Shown in pieces: positions 36,085 to 44,278 of a stretch of 64,000 nucleotides of DNA. Numbering within the stretch: position 1 is the first letter of the stretch; each line of letters begins with the position of its first letter. Source of the stretch: CAVVYV01 sp963818205 (lineage in GTDB: Bacteria > Actinomycetota > Thermoleophilia > Solirubrobacterales > 70-9). The DNA is taken from the NCBI GenBank assembly GCA_963818205.1, contig CAWFRG010000004.1, positions 248,001 through 312,000 on the forward strand. Direction: 5' to 3'. The position numbers were made by a program, and so were the translations under genes. The notes beneath the pieces were generated by a model that was given only the letters and a program-made list of their open reading frames with translations, searched no databases and had not been told where the DNA came from.

Positions 36085-36861
36085 CTAATGGACCAATTCG
36101 GGTACGTCGGCGATCGAGTCCACGGTCGCGGTCGGCTCGATCCCGGAAGCTCGGACGTCCTCCTCGCGGTACTTGCCGGTCCTCACGAGGATCCCGGCGA
36201 TCCCTGCGTCGAGCGCACCGCCGACGTCGGCCTCGACGTCATCGCCGACCATCGCCGTCTGGCCCGCGCTCACCCCGAGGTCGGCGAGCGCGAGCTTGAA
36301 GAACGCCGGCGAGGGCTTCCCCATCACCTCGGCCTCGCGACCGAGGGCGTACTCGAGGGCGGCGACGAATGGGCCGGCATCGAGCGAGAGCCCATCGGCG
36401 GTCTCCCAGTAGCGGTTCTTCTGGAGGGCGATCAGATCGGCCCCATCCATCAACTGGCGGAAGGCCCGGTTGAGCACCGCGTAGTCCCAGCGATCGCCGA
36501 GATCGCCGATGATCACGGCGTCGATCCGGCTCCCGGACTCCTCGAGACCCTCGAGGTCCTCGCGGAGCTCATCGAGAACCACGAGAGAAACGGAGTCGTA
36601 GCCCGCCTCCTCGCACCGCCGCCGGGCGAGGGTCGCCGGGGTCAGCAGCTCGGACGGATCTGCCTCGATCCCGAGGCGATCGAGCCGCTCCAGGATCGAG
36701 CGTCGCGGGCGCATCGTCGTGTTGGTGACCAGGCGGATCGGAAACCCGGCCTCGCGCAGCTGCTCGAGCGCCTCCGCCGCGCCGGGGACCGCCTCGTCCT
36801 CGACGTAGATCACCCCGCTGAGGTCGAGGAGAAGCGCCTCGACTCCGTCGAGCACCCTCAC
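36085..36861 (-). CDS. HAD-IIA family hydrolase (DxSG variant)
   Basis: A HAD phosphatase of the NagD-like IIA group, cytosolic. The first motif is LLLDLSGVIYVEDEAVPG, where the usual second Asp is Ser, as in the group related to phospholysine phosphohistidine phosphatase. Later motifs are LVTNTTMRPRRSI, MGKPSPAFFKLAL (Lys) and AMVGDDVEADVGGALDAGIA (Asp pair). The GTG at 36861 is used. A GTG overlapping the nusB stop (36920) would need an indel near 36865. Counterparts sit upstream of tlyA in mycobacteria. Confidence 0.88.
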   Translation of the reverse strand: MRVLDGVEALLLDLSGVIYVEDEAVPGAAEALEQLREAGFPIRLVTNTTMRPRRSILERLDRLGIEADPSELLTPATLARRRCEEAGYDSVSLVVLDELREDLEGLEESGSRIDAVIIGDLGDRWDYAVLNRAFRQLMDGADLIALQKNRYWETADGLSLDAGPFVAALEYALGREAEVMGKPSPAFFKLALADLGVSAGQTAMVGDDVEADVGGALDAGIAGILVRTGKYREEDVRASGIEPTATVDSIADVPELVH

Positions 36862-36916
36862 GATTCGATCGCGCCCGACTCGGCTCGCGCCAAGCGCTCG
36901 CCTCGCGGGCGCTCGC

Positions 36917-37288
36917 TCACGCCGGGTTCCCGACGGCAGCGCCGAGGATGCCGTTGACGAAACCGGGCGCCTCGGCCCCGCAGTACTCCTTGGCCAGCTC
37001 GATCGCCTCGTCGATCGCGACCTCGACCGGGACGTCCTCGCGATGGAGGGCTTCATAGAGGGCGACCCGCATGATGTTTCGCTCGAGCGGGGCGATCCGC
37101 TCCAGGGACCAGCCCTGCGCGTGACGCGCGATCAGCCCGTCGAGCTCCTCGCGGTTGGCCTCAACGCCCTCGGCGAGCTCCCGGGTGAACGGCTTCGCCC
37201 CCTCGAGCAGCTCCTCGAGCGGCCTGCCGGTGACCTCGTGCTGATAGCCGGCGAAGACGGCATCCCTTCTCTGGTCCGAGCGGAGCAT
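36917..37288 (-). CDS. nusB: Transcription antitermination factor NusB
   Basis: Small all-helical RNA-binding protein of rRNA antitermination. Intact 123 residues: MLRSDQRRDAVFAGYQHEVT, APLERNIMRVALYEALHRED, DEAIELAKEYCGAEAPGFVN and GILG are the conserved parts. Downstream of efp on the same strand with a tandem repeat between. Confidence 0.93.
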   Translation of the reverse strand: MLRSDQRRDAVFAGYQHEVTGRPLEELLEGAKPFTRELAEGVEANREELDGLIARHAQGWSLERIAPLERNIMRVALYEALHREDVPVEVAIDEAIELAKEYCGAEAPGFVNGILGAAVGNPA

Positions 37289-37303
37289 CGACCCAAGGCT
37301 AGA

Positions 37304-37420
37304 TCAGGCGGGGGAGCTACCTGGAGGGACGATCGATCCGGCGGGACCCGGGTCGCGCCCCCGTCAGGCGGGGCGCTACCTGCAGAGCACGATCGATCCG
37401 GCGGGACCCGGGTCGCGCCC
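37304..37420. repeat. Tandem pair of the dispersed intergenic repeat
   Basis: Two units of about 60 bp (37304-37363 and 37364-37420), each running from TCAGGCGGGG through CTACCTG.AG to GATCGATCCGGCGGGACCCG and GGTCGCGCCCC. The units differ at a few positions. The core is shared with 1166-1193 and 11815-11840. The pair lies between efp and nusB and contains several short palindromes (GATCGATC, GACCCGGGTC, CCTGCAG). Confidence 0.8.
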
Positions 37421-37982
37421 CTAGGCGCGGGAGACGTACTCGCCGGTGCGGGTGTCGACCCGGACGCGTTCGCCCTCGTTGATGAACAGCGGCACCTGCA
37501 CCACCACCCCGGTCTCCAGGGTGGCGGGCTTCGAGCCGCCCCCCGACGCGGTGTCGCCCTTGAGGCCGGGATCGGTCTGGGTCACCGCCAGCTCGACCGC
37601 GCTGGGCGGCTGTGCTCCGGTCGGGCGCTCGTCGACGAAGAGCAGGTCGAGGTCGGAGTTGGGCGGCACCCACTGGCAGCGCCTCCCCCACCACGGCCTT
37701 CGGGATCTCGGTCTGCTCGTAGCTCGAGTTGTCCATGAAGACGGCGTTGTCCCCGGACTCGTAGAGGAACTGCATCTTCTTCGTCTCCGTCCGGACCGGG
37801 CGGAACTTCTCGCCGGCCTTGAATGTCTTGTCGATCACCGCGCCGTCCTCGACCCGCTTCAGCTTCGAGCGGACGAAGGCGCCGCCCTTGCCGGGCTTCA
37901 CGTGCTGGAACTCGACGATCCGGAAGACCTTGCCGTCGACCTCGATGTGGGTGCCGTTCTTGAACTGGTTCGTTGAGATCAC
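37421..37982 (-). CDS. efp: Elongation factor P (one frameshift)
   Basis: EF-P relieves ribosome stalling at polyproline stretches. The N-terminal KOW-like domain (GTG start at 37982, ISTNQFKNGTHIEVDG, FQHVKPGKGGAFVRSKLKRV) carries the loop-tip Lys in PGKGGAF. The middle OB domain runs through YESGDNAVFMDNSSYEQTEI. One base change near 37680 moves to the frame that ends LLFVDERPTGAQPP, VVVQVPLFINEGERVRVDTR and a stop at 37421. A second, partial copy of the first domain lies at 38693-38880. Confidence 0.94.
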
Positions 37983-38143
37983 GGTCGGGAAGGCTAGCCG
38001 CCCCGACGCATCGTGCTTGAGCTTCCTGCCATCCGTTCCTAAAGCCGGCTCTCATCGACGTCTCACGGTCATCCCATTCGCCCTCCCCAGAGTGGGGCGC
38101 GCAATCGAAACCCCGAGTCCGCGAGGACGAAAGGAGAATAGGA

Positions 38144-38476
38144 ATGACCCGCAACAAGAAGATCATCGCCGTGGCCGCCTGCGTGGCGGCCCTAGGCGGC
38201 GGCGGCGCCGCGGTCGCGAGCGCCACCGGCGCCGTCGGCGAGGGGAACGAGAAGCCGATCAACGGCCCCGCGCTGGAGCGGGCGAGTACCGCGGCGCTGG
38301 CCCATACCGGCCAGGGCGCGGTCTCCGACACCGAGGTTGGCGACGAGGAGAGCTACTACGAGGTCGAGGTCACCCTCGACAACGGTAGCCAGACCGACGT
38401 CCAACTCGACCGCGACTTCAACGTCGTGGGCAGCGAGACCGACCAGGGCGGCGAGGACGAGAAGGGTGGCAAGTAG
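38144..38476 (+). CDS. Secreted PepSY-domain protein
   Basis: A 110-residue exported protein. A signal peptide (MTRNKKIIAVAACVAALGGG, cleaved after about residue 25) is followed by a single PepSY domain (LAHTGQGAVSDTEVGDEES, YYEVEVTLDNGSQTDVQLD). PepSY domains are often protease-inhibitor-like or membrane-associated. A strong hairpin 31 bases beyond the stop probably ends its transcript. Start of a plus-strand block inserted between efp and pepP. Confidence 0.82.
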   Translation: MTRNKKIIAVAACVAALGGGGAAVASATGAVGEGNEKPINGPALERASTAALAHTGQGAVSDTEVGDEESYYEVEVTLDNGSQTDVQLDRDFNVVGSETDQGGEDEKGGK

Positions 38477-38506
38477 CCCCGCTCACCATCGCACCCCAGC
38501 GGCTGA

Positions 38507-38534
38507 CGAGGGCCCGCCGGCGGCGGGCCCTCGT
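38507..38534 (+). terminator. Rho-independent-like terminator after the PepSY gene
   Basis: ACGAGGGCCCGCC pairs perfectly with GGCGGGCCCTCGT around a three-base loop, directly followed by CGTTG. The T-run is weak, as often in GC-rich actinobacteria. Confidence 0.7.
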
Positions 38535-38692
38535 CGTTGAAGCCCGGCCCAGGCACTAGCCCTCAACTCATACCGCAGCTTCACCATTCCGGTCTCGAAC
38601 ACCGTCGTTCCCAGCAAACTGCATCTCGCCGCGGGAAGCCGGCGGTCGAAGATCGGCTTGCCTACGCCCAGTACAACCGTGGCGGCAGTGGA

Positions 38693-38880
38693 CCGGGCGG
38701 AACTTCTCGCCCGCCTTGAAGGTCTTGGCGATCACCGCGCCGTCCTCGACCCTCTTCAGCTTCGAGCGGACGAAGGCACCGCCCTTGACCGGGCTTCACG
38801 TGCTGGAACTCGACGATCCGGAAGACCTTGCCGTCGACCTCGATGTGGGTGCCGTTCTTGAATTGGTTCGTGCTTATCAA
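38693..38880 (-). pseudogene. Partial duplicate of elongation factor P (N-terminal domain)
   Basis: This DNA matches about 190 bases of the efp N-terminal domain (37793-37980) with roughly nine differences in ten identical, including one inserted base. It reads ISTNQFKNGTHIEVDG and FQHVKPG in one frame and then breaks at the insertion. The OB and C-terminal domains are absent. It is a pseudogene fragment, either left by a duplicate when the plus-strand block was inserted or derived from a diverged second efp. Confidence 0.75.
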
Positions 38881-38891
38881 GTCGGATCAAT

Positions 38892-39107
38892 TTAGCCGTC
38901 GCGGTCGCCCGCTTCGATCTCGGAGAGTGCTCGGCGGAGATCGGAGCCGACGAGCCATCTGCCGGCCAACACGTGCTTCCGGGCTCGCCGCCCGGATAAG
39001 TCGCGCGCCGCCTCGAGTACGCGCTCAGGCGGCGCGGATGTCTGATCACTTACGCGAGCCTCCTGCACAGGATCATCCAGGCGCGAAGCAGGCGCTCCCA
39101 GCTCCAA
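38892..39107 (-). CDS. Small hypothetical protein, 71 residues
   Basis: An open frame starting MELGAPASRLDDP and ending with a helical, charged part (LEAARDLSGRRARKHVLAG, LRRALSEIEAGDRDG). Codon third positions look coding. It lies just upstream of the efp fragment on the same strand and is divergent from the oxidoreductase. Could be a remnant; no family recognised. Confidence 0.3.
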   Translation of the reverse strand: MELGAPASRLDDPVQEARVSDQTSAPPERVLEAARDLSGRRARKHVLAGRWLVGSDLRRALSEIEAGDRDG

Positions 39108-39160
39108 AGCACGGCGCTCCGAGCTCGGATCGCGGGCAACCGTGCTTCAATCGAGCCAGA

Positions 39161-40219
39161 GTGACCCCGCGCGGCACTGATTGGAGCCTGGCGCTTCTGG
39201 TGTCGCTGCTGTTCGCCACCGGGCTGCTCACCTGGTTCAGCGGCGGCGAAGGAAGCGCCTGGGTATTCGCCGCCCACGGCATCGCCGGTGGTGCGCTGGC
39301 GATCCTCGTCGGCTGGAAGTTGCGGCGCGTCGGCAGGCGGGTGCTCACCCCGAGCAGCTGGGACCGCCGTGTCAGCGCGGGGCTGGCGGTGCTGGCGCTG
39401 GTGACGCTGACCCTGCTCTCGGGCTGGGTCTGGAGTGCCTTCGGGGGTGTCGATCTCGCCGGCTACACCCTGATCGCCTGGCACACGCTGCTCGGGGCGC
39501 TGCTCACCCTTGCCGTAGCCGTGCATCTCGGGTTCCGCGCCAAGCGTCCCCGGCGCCGCGACATTGCCGGCCGCCGCCAGCTCTTCGAGGCCGCCGCGAT
39601 CGGCATCGGGGGCGTGATTGCTTGGCGCGTGCAGCGCCCGCTGTCTGCGGCGCTCGGACTTCCCAGCGCCGACCGTCGCTTCACCGGCTCCTATGAAGCC
39701 GACTCGTTCGCCGCCAACGCGTTTCCGACCACCTCCTGGGTCGCCGACGACCCCAAGCCGCTCGACTCCCGCTCCTACCGGCTGGCGGTCGAGGGCGAGG
39801 TCGCGCGGCCACTCTCACTGCGGCTCGAGGAGCTCGACGGCGACGACGAGCTCGTCGCGACGCTCGACTGCACCGGGGGCTTCTACTCCGAGCAGCGCTG
39901 GCGCGGAGTCAGGCTTGGCCCGCTGATCGACCGTGCCAGGGCGGTTCCCGACGCACAACACATACGGGTCGTCTCCATTACCGGGTATCGATGGAGCTTC
40001 TCGCTCGCCGACGCCCGCGAGATGCTGCTCGCGACCAGGGTCGGCGGCGAGCCACTGTCCCACGGGCACGGGGCGCCGGCGCGATTGGTTGCCCCCGGGC
40101 GGCGCGGCTTCCAGTGGGTGAAGTGGGTTACCCGCCTGGAGTTGCGCTCGGAGCCCGATCCCGGCGCATTCCCCTCGACGATCCTCAGTAGCTTCAGCGC
40201 CGCCGGCCGGGGCGCATAG
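39161..40219 (+). CDS. Molybdopterin-dependent oxidoreductase with N-terminal membrane domain
   Basis: The N-terminal third has about four membrane helices with His residues (TDWSLALLVSLLFATGLLTW, AAHGIAGGALAILVG, WHTLLGALLTLAVAVHLGF), like a cytochrome b561/DUF4405 module. The C-terminal domain is a sulfite-oxidase-type Mo-binding fold with the metal-binding Cys in ATLDCTGGFYSEQRWRG and a later GYRWSFSLADA. It may be an MsrP-like or sulfite-oxidase-like reductase facing outwards, which is inferred. GTG at 39161 is the preferred start; an ATG at 39038 in frame is possible. Confidence 0.8.
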   Translation: MTPRGTDWSLALLVSLLFATGLLTWFSGGEGSAWVFAAHGIAGGALAILVGWKLRRVGRRVLTPSSWDRRVSAGLAVLALVTLTLLSGWVWSAFGGVDLAGYTLIAWHTLLGALLTLAVAVHLGFRAKRPRRRDIAGRRQLFEAAAIGIGGVIAWRVQRPLSAALGLPSADRRFTGSYEADSFAANAFPTTSWVADDPKPLDSRSYRLAVEGEVARPLSLRLEELDGDDELVATLDCTGGFYSEQRWRGVRLGPLIDRARAVPDAQHIRVVSITGYRWSFSLADAREMLLATRVGGEPLSHGHGAPARLVAPGRRGFQWVKWVTRLELRSEPDPGAFPSTILSSFSAAGRGA

Positions 40220-40260
40220 GCTCGCCTGGTCGGGCCCCCGGCGCGGCCGGAGTTTCGGCT

Positions 40261-41481
40261 ATGCAGGTCCGGCGTGGGACGATTCGGTCCGTGGCGACGG
40301 CGAGCGAGAGGCATGCCCCGCGGTTGAGCGCCGCCCTCCGACAGGACGAACGGGTGCTGCCGCTCGAGCTCTTCTTCGACCTCGTCTTCGTCCTCGCGCT
40401 CACCCAGTGCACGAACCTGATGTCCAACGACCCGACCTGGGCCGGGCTCGGCAAAGGCACGCTTGTGCTCGGGTTGCTCTGGTGGACGTGGGTCGGATAC
40501 GCCTGGCTGACCAGCGTCCTCGACCCCGAGGAGGGAGCGGTCCGGCTCGTTCTCTTCGCCGCGATGGCCGGGCTATTGATCGTCGCGATCTCCGTCCCGG
40601 AGGCATTCGGCGACCTGGCGTTCGAGTTCGCGATCGCCTACGGGGTCGTCCGCGCTCGCTCAGATCGGGCTGTTCCTGCTGGCGAGCCGGGACGATCCGG
40701 CTCTGCGACGGTCGATCTGGGGACTGGCGGTCGGCACCGCCGTCGGGGTCGGGATGGTGATCGCCGGGGCGTTCCTCGACGACCTCGGGCAGGGCGCGGT
40801 CTGGGCGCTGGCGCTCGCGCTCGACATGAGCGGGCCGTACCTGTTCGGGTCCGAGGGTTGGAAGCTCGTCCCCGGCCACTTCGCCGAGCGCCACGGCCTG
40901 ATCATCATCATCGCCCTCGGGGAGTCGATCGTCGCGATCGGGGTCGGCGCCGGGACCAGCCTCACCTGGGGCATCGCCGCGGCGGCGGCGCTGGGGATTG
41001 CCTTGGCGGCGGCGATGTGGTGGCTCTACTTCGACGTGGTGGCGCTCGTCTCAGCCCGCCGGCTGGCTCGGGCGCCGGAGGGGCGCGAGCGCAACGAGCT
41101 CGCCCGGGACTCCTACTCCTACCTCCACTTCCCGATGGTGGCGGGGATCGTTCTCTTCGCCCTCGGCCTGAAGAAGACACTCGGCGACGTCGGGGACCCG
41201 CTCGAGCTGGTGCCAGCATTTGCGCTGCTCGGAGGGGTCGCGATCTATCTCCTCGGGCTGGTCGCCTTCCGCTATCGCCACGTCCACTCGATCAACCGCC
41301 AACGGCTGGCGCTCGCCTTGTTGCTGTTCGCCCTGGTCCCGCCGCGACCGAGCTGCCGGCGCTGGCGATCCTCGCCATCGTCAACGTGCTGATCTGGGCG
41401 ATGATCGTCTACGAGACTCGCGCCTACGGCGAGGGCCGCGCCCGGGTCCGCCACGGGGACGAGGCGCCCGCCGCCCGGTAG
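40261..41481 (+). CDS. Low temperature requirement protein A family (frameshifted)
   Basis: A polytopic membrane protein of the LtrA family, whose role is not well defined. The N-terminal signature VLPLELFFDLVFVLALTQC is clear. The frame changes near 40660 to AQIGLFLLASRDDPALRRSI, continues through AERHGLIIIIALGESIVAIG and DSYSYLHFPMVAGIVLF, and changes again near 41345 to ELPALAILAIVNVLIWAMIV, ending at 41481. All the family motifs are present, so the shifts look like sequence errors. ATG at 40261 is used. Confidence 0.85.
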   Translation: MQVRRGTIRSVATASERHAPRLSAALRQDERVLPLELFFDLVFVLALTQCTNLMSNDPTWAGLGKGTLVLGLLWWTWVGYAWLTSVLDPEEGAVRLVLFAAMAGLLIVAISVPEAFGDLAFEFAIAYGVVRARSDRAVPAGEPGRSGSATVDLGTGGRHRRRGRDGDRRGVPRRPRAGRGLGAGARARHERAVPVRVRGLEARPRPLRRAPRPDHHHRPRGVDRRDRGRRRDQPHLGHRRGGGAGDCLGGGDVVALLRRGGARLSPPAGSGAGGARAQRARPGLLLLPPLPDGGGDRSLRPRPEEDTRRRRGPARAGASICAARRGRDLSPRAGRLPLSPRPLDQPPTAGARLVAVRPGPAATELPALAILAIVNVLIWAMIVYETRAYGEGRARVRHGDEAPAAR

Positions 41482-41532
41482 ACGAGGAGGACGCGCGACG
41501 CGCTGCCTTCGCCGTCGGTCGCTGGACTTAGA

Positions 41533-42767
41533 GTGCCGACCGTGCCGACGCTCGCGGTGACCGCCCCGATCGACGAGGCTTCGCTGCTGGTGATCGTCGG
41601 GGTAGCGGCGCTCGCCGCGGTCCTGATCCGATGCTGCTGGCGCCGCGGCTGACGATCCCGGTCGTCGTGCTCGAGCTGCTCCTCGGGATCGTGATCGGCC
41701 CGCGAGGTCGCCGAGATCGCCAAGGTGGACCCGACCACCGAATTCCTCGGCAACCTCGGGCTCGGGATGCTCTTCTTCTTCGCCGGCTACGAGATCGACT
41801 TCGAGCGGATCAGGGGGCAGCCGATGAAGCTGGCGGGGATCGGCTGGGCGCTCTCGCTCGTCCTCGCCTACAGCTCGGCGGGGCGCTGGCGGCGGCCGGG
41901 GTGGTGCTCTCCTACCTCTACACCGGCTCGGCGATGGCGACGACGGCGATCGGCACCCTGATCCCGATCCTCAGCGACGCGGGCGAGATCAGGACGCGCT
42001 TCGGCACCTATCTGCTGGCGGCGGGGGCGGCGGGCGAGTTCGGCCCGATCCTGCTGGTCACGCTGATTCTCTCCGGTTCGCAGCCGCTGCACGAGGCGCT
42101 GATCCTGATCCTCTTCGTGGCGCTGGCGGTGCTCACCGGGCTACTCGCGGTGCGCTCGGCCTGGAGAGGCTGGCCGCTGGTCGAGCGCACCTTCGAGAGC
42201 TCGAGCCAACTCGCGGTGCGGCTCGCCGTGGTCCTGGTCTTCGGGCTGGTTGCTCTGGCCGCGGAGCTCGGGCTCGATCTGCTGCTCGGCGGCTTCGTCG
42301 CAGGGATAATCACCCGGGCTGCGCTGCGCGGACGGGAGGTCGGCGTGCTCGAGTCGAAGCTGACCGCGGTCGGCTACGGCCTCCTGATCCCCTTCTTCTT
42401 CGTCACGAGCGGGATGGAGTTCGACCTCAATGCGCTCACCTCCAGCGTCTCGGGGATGCTGAAGCTGCCGCTTTTCCTGGCGCTCTTCCTCGTCGTTCGC
42501 GGGACGCCGGCGCTGCTGCTCTACCGGGGCGCGCTCGCCGCCCGAGAACGCCTGGCGCTGGCGTTCTTCTCCGCCACCGAGCTGCCGCTGGTGGTCGCAA
42601 TCACCACCTTGGCCATCGAGGGCGGCCACATGAAGAGCTCGACCGCCGCCGGCCTGGTCGGGGCGGGGATCCTCTCAACCCTGATCTACCCGCTGATCGG
42701 CCTGCGACTGAGGAGGAGCGGCGAGCCAAGCGAGGGACCGGTCGAGCCCGAGGCGGCTCCCGCCTGA
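41533..42767 (+). CDS. Cation/proton antiporter, CPA2 type (frameshifted)
   Basis: A membrane antiporter of the Na+/H+ exchanger (Kef/NapA-like) superfamily with about 12 helices. GTG at 41533 opens PTLAVTAPIDEASLLVIVGV. Frame changes near 41628, 41705 and 41885 are needed to join LTIPVVVLELLLGIVIGP, LGLGMLFFFAGYEIDFERIR and LSYLYTGSAMATTAIGTLIP. The C-terminal half (LAAELGLDLLLGGFVAGIIT, FFFVTSGMEFDLNAL) is intact. The stop at 42767 abuts the pepP stop. Confidence 0.86.
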
Positions 42768-43826
42768 TCAGTCGACCAGCTGGAGCTCCTTCGGCAGCCC
42801 GCTGAGGTTGCGGTGGCCGTCGGCGGTGACCACCACCAGGTCTTCGATCCGAACCCCGAAGCGGCCGGGCAGATAGACGCCCGGCTCGACCGTGACCACG
42901 TTCCCCTCCCGCAGCTCGTCCTCCGAGCTGACCGCGAGGCGCGGGCCCTCGTGGACCTCGAGCCCGACCCCGTGGCCGGTGCCGTGGCCGAAGCGCTCGC
43001 CGTGGCCGGCGGCGGCGATCAGCTCGCGCGCCACAGCGTCTACCTCCTTGCCGCCGGCTCCGGGCTTCACCGCCTCGAGCGCCGCCGCCTGCGCCTCACG
43101 CACCAGCTCGTAGACCTCGCGGGCGTCCTCGCCGGGCTCGCCGGTGGCGAAGGTGCGGGTGCAGTCCGAGCAGTAGCCGTCGAGCAGCGCCCCCATGTCG
43201 AAGACGACCAGCTCGCCGCGGCCGATCTCGCGCTCGCCCGGCTCGGCGTGCGGTAGGGCGCCGTTGGCGGCGGCGGCGACGATCGGGGGAAATGAAGGCT
43301 CGGCGCCGAGCTCGCGGATCCGCGCCTCGCAGGCGCGGGCCACTTCGCGCTCGGCCTTACCTGCCAGGCCGCGCTCGAGCGCCCAGCCGTATACGCCGTC
43401 GGCGAGCTCGGCGGCGGCGGCGATCCGCTCGATCTCCGCGGGCTCCTTGACCGCGCGCAGCTCCTCGACCAGGTCGCCCGCCGGCACCAGCTCCACCCCC
43501 TCGCCAACGGCCTCGCGCAGCCGCTTCAGCTGGCGGACGCTGAGCTTCGCGTCCTCGAACCCGACCCTTCCGCGCATCCGCTTGGCGATCTGCGGGAGCA
43601 GCTCGCGCTCGGCCTCGGGGCGTTCCCACTCGGCGCCGACCTCCTCAGCGGCGCGCTCGGTGTAGCGGAAGTCGGTGAAGAAGAGCCGGAGCTCGGGGCC
43701 GACCAGGCAGGCGCCGTTGGTGCCGGTGAACCCGGTCAGATAGCGGACGTTGGTGAGGTCGGAGACGAACAGCATCTCCAGCTCCCGATCCCGGACCAGC
43801 TCGCCGAGCCGCTCACCCCTGGTCAT
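42768..43826 (-). CDS. pepP: Xaa-Pro aminopeptidase family protein (M24B)
   Basis: Metallopeptidase that removes an N-terminal residue before proline. The creatinase-like N-domain (MLFVSDLTNVRYLTGFTG) is followed by the pita-bread fold with metal ligands in VFDMGALLDGYCSDCTRTFA (two Asp), FGHGTGHGVGLEVHEGP (His), VVTVEPGVYLPG (Glu) and VRIEDLVVVT. Intact, about 352 residues. The ATG overlaps the aroQ stop. It lies in the conserved aroQ-pepP order but is separated from efp by a plus-strand block. Confidence 0.93.
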   Translation of the reverse strand: MTRGERLGELVRDRELEMLFVSDLTNVRYLTGFTGTNGACLVGPELRLFFTDFRYTERAAEEVGAEWERPEAERELLPQIAKRMRGRVGFEDAKLSVRQLKRLREAVGEGVELVPAGDLVEELRAVKEPAEIERIAAAAELADGVYGWALERGLAGKAEREVARACEARIRELGAEPSFPPIVAAAANGALPHAEPGEREIGRGELVVFDMGALLDGYCSDCTRTFATGEPGEDAREVYELVREAQAAALEAVKPGAGGKEVDAVARELIAAAGHGERFGHGTGHGVGLEVHEGPRLAVSSEDELREGNVVTVEPGVYLPGRFGVRIEDLVVVTADGHRNLSGLPKELQLVD

Positions 43827-44278
43827 ATCCCGAGCCGCTCCGCGATCAGCTCGAGTGCCTCGCGGTAGCCGTCGGCGCCCTTGCCGGAGATCTGAGCGAA
43901 GACGAGATCGAGATCCTCGAACACCGACTTCCGCCTCCACTTCTCGCGCTTGCTGATGTCGGAGATGTGGACCTCGACCGTGGGCACCGCCGCGAACTCG
44001 AAGGCGTCGCGGATCGCGTAGGAGTAATGGGTCCAGGCGCCGGCGTTGACGATCGCGGCGTCGGCGAGCTCGGGAAGCCGGTGGATGTGCTCGACGAACT
44101 CGCCCTCGCTGTTGGAGTCGAAGAAGGCGGCCTCGAGGTTGAGGTCCCTCGCAAAACGCTTCACCTTCACCTCGAGCTCCGGCAAAGTGAAGTCGCCGTA
44201 GTGCAGGGGGTCGCGGCCGCCGAGCATGTCGAGGTTGACCCCGTGGAGGACCTGGACCCGATTCCGCGTCGTGGTCAC
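43823..44278 (-). CDS. aroQ: 3-dehydroquinate dehydratase, type II
   Basis: Third step of the shikimate pathway. Intact 151 residues. Family motifs: QVLHGVNLDMLGGRDP, AAFFDSNSEGEFVEHIH, IVNAGAWTHYSYAIRDA and VEVHISDISKRE. The catalytic Tyr is in DPLHYGDFTL and His in VEVHISD. Overlaps both aroKB and pepP by four bases, so all are one operon. Confidence 0.96.
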   Translation of the reverse strand: MTTTRNRVQVLHGVNLDMLGGRDPLHYGDFTLPELEVKVKRFARDLNLEAAFFDSNSEGEFVEHIHRLPELADAAIVNAGAWTHYSYAIRDAFEFAAVPTVEVHISDISKREKWRRKSVFEDLDLVFAQISGKGADGYREALELIAERLGI

